Of a stretch of DNA of 34,997 nt, positions 30,489 to 34,997 are shown in pieces. Positions within the stretch are counted from its first letter, which is position 1. Each line of letters opens with the position of its first letter. Both the position numbers and the translations under genes were made by a program. Below the pieces are notes generated by a model, which saw only the letters and a list, made by a program, of their open reading frames with translations, made no database searches and had not been told where the DNA came from. The stretch is from Actinomadura formosensis NBRC 14204. GTDB taxonomy: Bacteria > Actinomycetota > Actinomycetes > Streptosporangiales > Streptosporangiaceae. Location: assembly GCF_001552155.1 (NCBI RefSeq), contig NZ_BCQQ01000075.1, positions 1 through 34,997 on the forward strand, written 5' to 3'.

Positions 30489-31778
30489 TCAGGCGCCGGA
30501 CGCCGCGGGACCGTCCAGAGCGGGGAGGCACACCCGGTCACGGCCGGACGACTTGGCGCGGTACAGAGCCAGGTCGGCGGCGGCCAAGAGCTCAAGAAGG
30601 TCCTGGCCGTGGGTGCGGAACAGGGCGACCCCAACGGAGACCGTGACCGTGACCGTGCCCTCCTCCGTGGGGACGGCCAGCCTGCGGACACGGCCGCGCA
30701 GGCGTTCGGCCACCCGGCACGCCTCCACCGTGTCGGCACCCGGCAGCAGGACGACGAACTCCTCCCCGCCGAACCTCCCCACCACGTCGTAGTCGCGGAG
30801 CTGGTGGCAGAGGGTGCTGGCCACCCCGACCAGGACCTGGTCGCCGATCAGGTGGCCGTGGGTGTCGTTCACGCGCTTGAAGTGGTCGATGTCGATCAGC
30901 AGCAGGGCCACGGCGCCGTGGCCGCGCTGGGCCCTCGACAACTCGGTGTCGGCCTCCCGCTGCCAGGCCGCGGCGTTCAGGAGGCCCGTCTTGGCGTCCG
31001 TCCGGGCGGCGGCCTGGAGCTGCTGGTACATCAGGCTGCGCTGCAGGAGCACCACGGGGGGCAGCGCGAGGAGCAGGAGACCGAGGGACAGCGCACTGGT
31101 GATCGCCACGAGGACGCCCACGCAGAGTTCCACCACGTCCAGCAGCAGGCTTTCCCGGGTCCACAGGACGTCCCGCCACCGGCTCTCGGGGTTCGCCGCG
31201 TGGGCCGCCACGGCGACCAGCGCCGCGTTCACCACGGTGAACAGGGCCGCGCAGCCCAAGGCGGCGGGGATGCCCGGATAGGCCTCGACGACCCAACGCG
31301 GCGCCCCCTCCAGCGGATCGGGCACCACCAGATGGAACACCACGGACGCGCACGCGCCGGCGATGCCCAGTGCCGCGGCGACCAGCGCCCGCCGGTAGGC
31401 CAGCGTGCGGCGCACCCGGAACTGCAGCAGCGCCTGAAGCGGCACCGGGATCAGCAGGGCGTACACCGGCGGCAGCAGCAGCGCCACCGGCAGCCACCAG
31501 GCCGACAGCAGGTCGCGGGCGACACCGGCGGGCATGCCCAGCCGCCGGGTCGCCTCGATGCACACCGCCCCGCACGCCAGCAGGGCCGCGAACGTCATCA
31601 GGTCATCGCCCCGGAACGGGGTCGTCAGCAACCCCGCCACGGTGAGCCCCAGATGAACGGCCACGACCACCGGCACATAGACCACGAGCAGGGACGGACG
31701 CCCCCATCGCGCCCGGCGACCCGGCCTGCCGGCCAGCTCCCCACCACGGTCCTCGGCGGACGACTGCACAGCCGTCAT
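30489..31778 (-). CDS. Membrane-bound diguanylate cyclase (GGDEF)
   Basis: 429 residues; makes cyclic di-GMP from two GTP. A predicted membrane sensor occupies about 29-250 with six or seven hydrophobic segments (29-50, 62-76, 94-118, 130-152, 170-194, 211-230, 232-248). The GGDEF domain starts at ARTDAKTGLLNAAAWQREAD (about 257). LLLIDIDHFKRVNDTHGH (293-309) binds metal and GTP. The active-site loop is GGEEF at 337-341, and an allosteric I-site RDYD lies at 328-331, exactly five residues before it, so feedback inhibition is expected. No EAL or HD-GYP domain is fused. The start ATG 31778 has AGGGGG about 5 nt upstream. It is downstream of ettA's promoter side, in the same direction. Confidence 0.93.
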   Translation of the reverse strand: MTAVQSSAEDRGGELAGRPGRRARWGRPSLLVVYVPVVVAVHLGLTVAGLLTTPFRGDDLMTFAALLACGAVCIEATRRLGMPAGVARDLLSAWWLPVALLLPPVYALLIPVPLQALLQFRVRRTLAYRRALVAAALGIAGACASVVFHLVVPDPLEGAPRWVVEAYPGIPAALGCAALFTVVNAALVAVAAHAANPESRWRDVLWTRESLLLDVVELCVGVLVAITSALSLGLLLLALPPVVLLQRSLMYQQLQAAARTDAKTGLLNAAAWQREADTELSRAQRGHGAVALLLIDIDHFKRVNDTHGHLIGDQVLVGVASTLCHQLRDYDVVGRFGGEEFVVLLPGADTVEACRVAERLRGRVRRLAVPTEEGTVTVTVSVGVALFRTHGQDLLELLAAADLALYRAKSSGRDRVCLPALDGPAASGA

Positions 31779-32125
31779 CCTTCCCCCTTACGCGCCTCAC
31801 GATGTGTAACACGATAGTTGCAACGCGTGCGGAACGGACGTGAAACGGGTACCTTCGGGACGGCACATGCCGGCGACCGACCGGTCACCGGCATCGGGAC
31901 CGCGAAATCGCGGTGCTCAGCACGTCCGCGGGGGAATCCGAGGGGGAATCGCCATGCGCGCCGTCTCCTGGATCTGACCGGAGCGTACGCCCCTGACCGC
32001 CCCGCCCCTGACGGCGGGGGCGCCGACCGCCACCGGCCCGCCGGCCGCAACCCGCCGAACCGGCCTCGCCGGGACGCCGCGGGCGGCCGGCACTCCGCCG
32101 ATATCGCGGCATCGGCGGTGCCGGG
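31779..32125. other. 347-bp intergenic region upstream of the diguanylate cyclase gene
   Basis: No gene is supported. It contains an imperfect dyad (ATGCCGG 31867-31873 with CCGGCAT 31888-31894, inner GACC/GGTC), a small ACCGCG/CGCGGT hairpin (31899-31914), and at its far end the ssbB terminator hairpin (32087-32124). Confidence 0.65.
32087..32124 (-). terminator. Hairpin terminator of ssbB
   Basis: CCGGCA (32087-32092) pairs with TGCCGG (32119-32124) and CCGCCGAT (32095-32102) with ATCGGCGG (32111-32118), with a 2-nt bulge and an 8-nt loop. It starts right after the ssbB stop at 32126. No U-tract. Confidence 0.65.
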
Positions 32126-32590
32126 TCAGGCGGCCTTGGGCTCCTCCTCTTCCGCCGGAGCCGTCAGGGCCCACTGGTCGGCGGTTTCACGGGCCAGCCT
32201 GCGGTCTTCGTCGGTGAGGGGGCCGCTGCGCTGGGCGGGGCGGAAGTCGACGGTGCCGCGGTTCAGGTCGGGCCCCACCGTCGTGGCCTCGACCTCGGCG
32301 GAGAAGCGCCACTGGTCGTCGCGCTCGTACTGGCGGACGCGCAGGCGGCCCGTGACCAGGACGGGGGTGCCCCGCTGGAGTTCGGAGGCGTTGACGTTGT
32401 CCGCGAGGTGCCGCCAGCAGTTGACGGTCACGAACAGTGACTCGTCGTCCTGCCACTGGTTGGTCTGCCGGTCGAAACGGCGGGGCGTGCAGCCGACCCT
32501 CAACGACAGGAAGGGCGTTCCGTTGGCGGTTACGGCGTAGCGGGGCTCCGCGGCGACCCAGCCGGTGATGGTGACATGTGCCTCGTTCAC
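32126..32590 (-). CDS. ssbB: Single-stranded DNA-binding protein paralog (SsbB-like, no acidic tip)
   Basis: 154 residues. The OB fold is recognised from VTITGWVAAEPRYAVTANGTPFLSLRVG, QWQDDESLFVTVNCWRHLADNVNASELQRGTPVLVTGRLRVRQYE and WRFSAEVEATTVGPDL. The C-terminus ends EEEEPKAA, lacking the DDDIPF-type tip through which replicative SSB recruits partners. Short tip-less SSBs in Streptomyces (SsbB) act in chromosome segregation during sporulation; a similar role is inferred. GTG 32590 is chosen (GGAGG 5 nt upstream; MNEAHVTITGW), not ATG 32602. No rpsF or rplI is nearby, as expected for the paralog. A perfect DnaA box lies 74 bp upstream. Confidence 0.9.
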   Translation of the reverse strand: MNEAHVTITGWVAAEPRYAVTANGTPFLSLRVGCTPRRFDRQTNQWQDDESLFVTVNCWRHLADNVNASELQRGTPVLVTGRLRVRQYERDDQWRFSAEVEATTVGPDLNRGTVDFRPAQRSGPLTDEDRRLARETADQWALTAPAEEEEPKAA

Positions 32591-32663
32591 TGCGACCTCC
32601 ATCGTCTCGCTTACGCGTCAACGGTGGCGCGGCGCGGGCGGGCGGCGAAGGTCTTCGTGGAAC

Positions 32664-32672
32664 TGTGGATAA
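32664..32672 (-). promoter_or_regulatory. Perfect DnaA box upstream of ssbB
   Basis: Minus strand TTATCCACA (plus strand TGTGGATAA), the E. coli consensus DnaA box, one base before the end of the GTPase gene and 74 bp upstream of the ssbB start. A single box; no origin-like cluster. Confidence 0.5.
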
Positions 32673-32673
32673 C

Positions 32674-34386
32674 TCAGCGGCCCAGAGCCACGTCCACGTC
32701 CTGGCGGAAGCGGGCGTAGACCTCCAGGTCGTCCTCGATGGGCTCGATGACCTTCTCGAACGCGACGCGTTCGATGCCCTGGCGCATGTGATGTTCCATC
32801 TTGTCGCCGTGTTTGGCGGACGACAGCGCGACCAGGTTGCGGCAGGCGGATGCCGTGAGCCACCCCATCCCGAGCGTGCACACCACGAGGACGGCCACGT
32901 ACGGGATCAGGCCGGCCTGCCCGATGAGGCCGCTCCGGTCCTCGCCGTCGGCGCCCAGCAGGCCGTAGGCGACGAGGAAGCCGATCCACACGACGCTGAG
33001 GACGGCCACCAGGACGAGGAAGTACTGCCAGGTCTTGACCAGCCACCACCAGCGCGGCACCGCGTTGAACGCGGGCAGCGCCCCCTTCAGCGACTCGCCG
33101 AGCGCCTCGGGGATCTCGGTCGCGTGGGAGCGGGCCGCCGCGCGCACGGACCGCCCCCAGTGGGCCGGCAGTTCGGTGGCCACTCCCCCGGTGACGGCCT
33201 GCAGCGCGTTGTCGACGTCGCCCTGCTGGGCGCCGACCGGGCCGGTGAAGGCGCCCCGGAGTTCCTCGCGCAGTTCGGTGAGGCGCATCCGGCGCAGGGG
33301 GTCCGACCGCAGCCGGGCGATCATGGCGGCGACGGGCCAGCCGACGAAGTCGGCGGCGCGCAGCTCGTAGGCGCTCTCCATGGCCTCGGCGACGGCCGGC
33401 GCGCCGGCGGCGTCCGTCAGGGCCTGGATCAGCTCGGCGCGGCGGTTCTCCTCGACGGTGGTGGGCGGCTCGGCGTCGAAGCGGTAGGCGGTGAAACGCT
33501 CGGCGACCCGGTCGACGTCGGCGGAGAGGCGCTGGGCACGGGCGCGGCGGGCGGCGACGGTGTCGATGAGGACCTCGCGGAAGCCGTGGACGCCGTCCTC
33601 GGCCACCGCGGACGCCGTCACGATCCGCGGGTCGGCGAGGCCCTCGGCCTCCAGGAGGCGGCGCAGGTCGGCGACGCAGTCCTCGATCTCGTGCGGGGCG
33701 AGCCGGTCGACCTGGTTGAGGACGATCAGGGTGACGCCGGTGTGCCGGGCGAACGGGACGATGTAGTTGCGGTGCAGGGCCGCGTCGGCGTACTTCTGCG
33801 GGTCGACGACCCAGACGAGCAGGTCGGCGATGGCGACGAACCGGTCGACCTCGGCACGGTGCACGGCCTGGATGGAGTCGTGGTCGGGCAGGTCGATCAG
33901 GACGAGGCCCTGCAGGCCGGCGTCGCCCCGCTCCAGGTCGAGGGCGCTGGCACGGGCGTAGCGGTGCTGCTTGTCGACGTCGAGCCAGTCGAGCAGCGGC
34001 CCGGCACCGTCCAGCCCCCAGACGCAGGAGTGCGCCTTGGACGTCATCGGGCGGCGCAGCCCGGTGGGTGACAGCTCCAGCCCGCAGATGGCGTTGAACA
34101 GGGACGACTTGCCGCTGCCGGTGCCGCCGGCGAGGGTGACGACGGTGTGCTCACCGGACAGCCGCAGCCGCTGCCCGGCCCGGTCGAGCAGCACGCCGGC
34201 CTCCTCCAGGACGGGCTGGTCGAGCCGCCCGACGCCGGCCCGGACGAGCCGTTCGAGGCCGCCCAGCCGGTCGACCAGCCCGGGCGGGCCGGCGGACGCC
34301 GCGGCGGGCGCGGACCCGTTCGCGCCGAGGGACGGAACGCCGCCGGTTCCCGCCGGCGAGTTCGCGGGGAGGGCCGAGGTGGTCAT
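32674..34386 (-). CDS. YfjP/dynamin-like GTPase with C-terminal membrane segments
   Basis: 570 residues. A low-complexity Ala/Gly/Pro N-terminus (1-36) leads into a G domain: P-loop GGTGSGKSSL at 87-96, G3 LIDLPDHDSIQ, and G4 NQVDRL. The middle is helical. Two hydrophobic hairpin segments, KTWQYFLVLVAVLSVVWIGFLVAYGLL and LIPYVAVLVVCTLGMGWLTA, lie near the C-terminus, which ends VDVALGR. This is the YfjP/dynamin-superfamily membrane GTPase pattern common in actinobacteria. Streptomyces dynamin-like pairs act in sporulation septation (established for DynA/DynB); homology to those is possible but not shown here. Start ATG 34386 overlaps the upstream gene's stop by 4 bp (ATGA), so the two are coupled. 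Confidence 0.85.
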   Translation of the reverse strand: MTTSALPANSPAGTGGVPSLGANGSAPAAASAGPPGLVDRLGGLERLVRAGVGRLDQPVLEEAGVLLDRAGQRLRLSGEHTVVTLAGGTGSGKSSLFNAICGLELSPTGLRRPMTSKAHSCVWGLDGAGPLLDWLDVDKQHRYARASALDLERGDAGLQGLVLIDLPDHDSIQAVHRAEVDRFVAIADLLVWVVDPQKYADAALHRNYIVPFARHTGVTLIVLNQVDRLAPHEIEDCVADLRRLLEAEGLADPRIVTASAVAEDGVHGFREVLIDTVAARRARAQRLSADVDRVAERFTAYRFDAEPPTTVEENRRAELIQALTDAAGAPAVAEAMESAYELRAADFVGWPVAAMIARLRSDPLRRMRLTELREELRGAFTGPVGAQQGDVDNALQAVTGGVATELPAHWGRSVRAAARSHATEIPEALGESLKGALPAFNAVPRWWWLVKTWQYFLVLVAVLSVVWIGFLVAYGLLGADGEDRSGLIGQAGLIPYVAVLVVCTLGMGWLTASACRNLVALSSAKHGDKMEHHMRQGIERVAFEKVIEPIEDDLEVYARFRQDVDVALGR

Positions 34387-34997
34387 CGGGCAACCTCAAG
34401 GTTGTAGGTGGCCTGGTACAGCTGTACGGGGACGGTCTCGTCGGGGATGCCCGCGGAGTCGAGCACCTGCCCGAACCGGATGGCCTCCTCATCGAACAGC
34501 ATCCCGATGCGGCTGCGCAGGTCGGCGCGGGCCTTGGCGCCCATGCCGCGCAGCGACTCGGCGCCGAACAGCGCCTTGAGCAGCCGCTGCGGGACGGCGC
34601 TGTTGCCGCCCTCGACCGCGACGTCGGACGTGCCGTAGCCGAGCAGGCCGATCATCAGGACGAGCGAGACCGCCTCGGTGTCGAAGGAGACCAGCTTCGC
34701 GACCGAGCGCTTGGTGACGCCCTCGGTGCGGATCAGCTCCTGGACGTGGTCCTGCCAGGAGCTGACGGCCCGGGTGACGCGGCGCGACAACTCCGGGGAG
34801 ACGTGCGCGAGGTCGCCCTCCATCCCGGCGAGGACCTGGGCCCCGGCCGGGTGGGCGCGCCAGCGCTCCAGGACCTGTTCGGCACCGTGCTCCGCGGACG
34901 CCATGATCAGTGATTCGAGCCCGCTGCGCAGCGCCGCCTTGAGCGCGCGCACCCGGGCCGGGCTGCGGCGGGCGGCCCGCCGGCTCGCGGCGCGGCC
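34383..34997 (-). CDS. Partner dynamin-like GTPase, C-terminal part (5' end outside window)
   Basis: At least 204 residues, continuing beyond the window edge; no start inside. The visible part is helical: GLESLIMASAEHGAEQVLERWRAHPAGAQVLAG, SRRVTRAVSSWQDHVQELIRTEG, then a hydrophobic AVSLVLMIGLLGYG and LLKALFGAESLRGMGAKARADLRSRIGMLFDEEAIRFGQVLD. This resembles the C-terminal stalk of the dynamin-like GTPase that is usually encoded immediately before the YfjP-type gene in actinomycetes; the G domain would lie outside. The ATGA overlap with the downstream gene indicates stoichiometric expression of two subunits. Its identity as a GTPase cannot be verified from the visible segment. Confidence 0.7.
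   Translation of the reverse strand, partial: GRAASRRAARRSPARVRALKAALRSGLESLIMASAEHGAEQVLERWRAHPAGAQVLAGMEGDLAHVSPELSRRVTRAVSSWQDHVQELIRTEGVTKRSVAKLVSFDTEAVSLVLMIGLLGYGTSDVAVEGGNSAVPQRLLKALFGAESLRGMGAKARADLRSRIGMLFDEEAIRFGQVLDSAGIPDETVPVQLYQATYNLEVAR

Noticed and set aside
28315..30792. 825-codon plus-strand frame opposite ettA
   Set aside because: Antisense shadow of ettA, crossing the intergenic region; no start signal and no domain.
31812..31824. TTGCAAC motif upstream of the diguanylate cyclase as a second Nur box
   Set aside because: Only one half-site matches; the sequence five bases away on either strand is not TTGCAA-like.
31953..31976. Seven-codon ORF MRAVSWI as a possible leader peptide
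   Set aside because: No following gene on the plus strand that it could attenuate; the next features are on the minus strand. Chance frame.

Overview
The window is very G+C-rich DNA with dense, strongly GC3-biased genes, from an actinomycete. A mycothiol-dependent-reductase-type thioredoxin-fold protein, a group II truncated haemoglobin, a short SSB paralog without the usual acidic tip and many HTH/TPR-type regulators point to the Streptosporangiales, perhaps Actinomadura or a relative (inference; no rRNA is present). There is no tRNA, rRNA, CRISPR array, insertion sequence or prophage. Most of it reads as ordinary chromosomal core and near-core sequence.

Layout. 1-5920 is a minus-strand block: the 3'-truncated rpiB, a membrane protein with a repetitive Pro/Gln tail, a MinD/CooC-like P-loop ATPase, and a complete ECF metal transporter (cbiM-cbiN-cbiQ-cbiO, overlapping or close-packed). 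A near-perfect match to the published Streptomyces Nur (nickel regulator) box precedes cbiM, and a Zur-like 7-1-7 dyad precedes the ATPase, so this is probably a nickel/zinc-responsive metal-handling block. A monothiol (CPWA) DsbA-fold reductase follows, divergent from pepN.

6098-14215 holds pepN, a Cys-rich protein of unknown function, malQ and an amidase (both minus), then a membrane-anchored NERD-domain protein with an altered catalytic motif and a clear intrinsic terminator. 14477-20523 holds ilvD, two perfect dyads, a DUF1330 protein, an FmdB-type zinc ribbon, an HNH endonuclease translationally coupled to a 35-codon ORF, prolyl oligopeptidase and a GNAT acetyltransferase.

20530-22855 is a divergent pair: an XRE-like HTH/TPR regulator and a 100-residue protein, with a 16-bp perfect palindrome on the small gene's likely promoter. 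23148-28316 holds an MscS channel, GlbO, a GH13 alpha-glucosidase, a secreted S37 peptidase and a 4HBT thioesterase. 28317-28761 contains an AT-rich island with spaced repeats and a weak zinc-finger-like ORF. 28762-34997 carries ettA, a membrane diguanylate cyclase, ssbB with an upstream perfect DnaA box, and two overlapping genes for dynamin-like/YfjP-type GTPase proteins, the first of which runs off the window.

The most promising unexplained items are the metal-regulated ATPase/ECF block, the HTH-TPR regulator with its small divergent partner and palindrome, the coupled micro-ORF/HNH pair, the tandem dyads before the DUF1330 gene, and the AT-rich island at 28.6 kb. Nothing here is an obvious defence or biosynthetic system.
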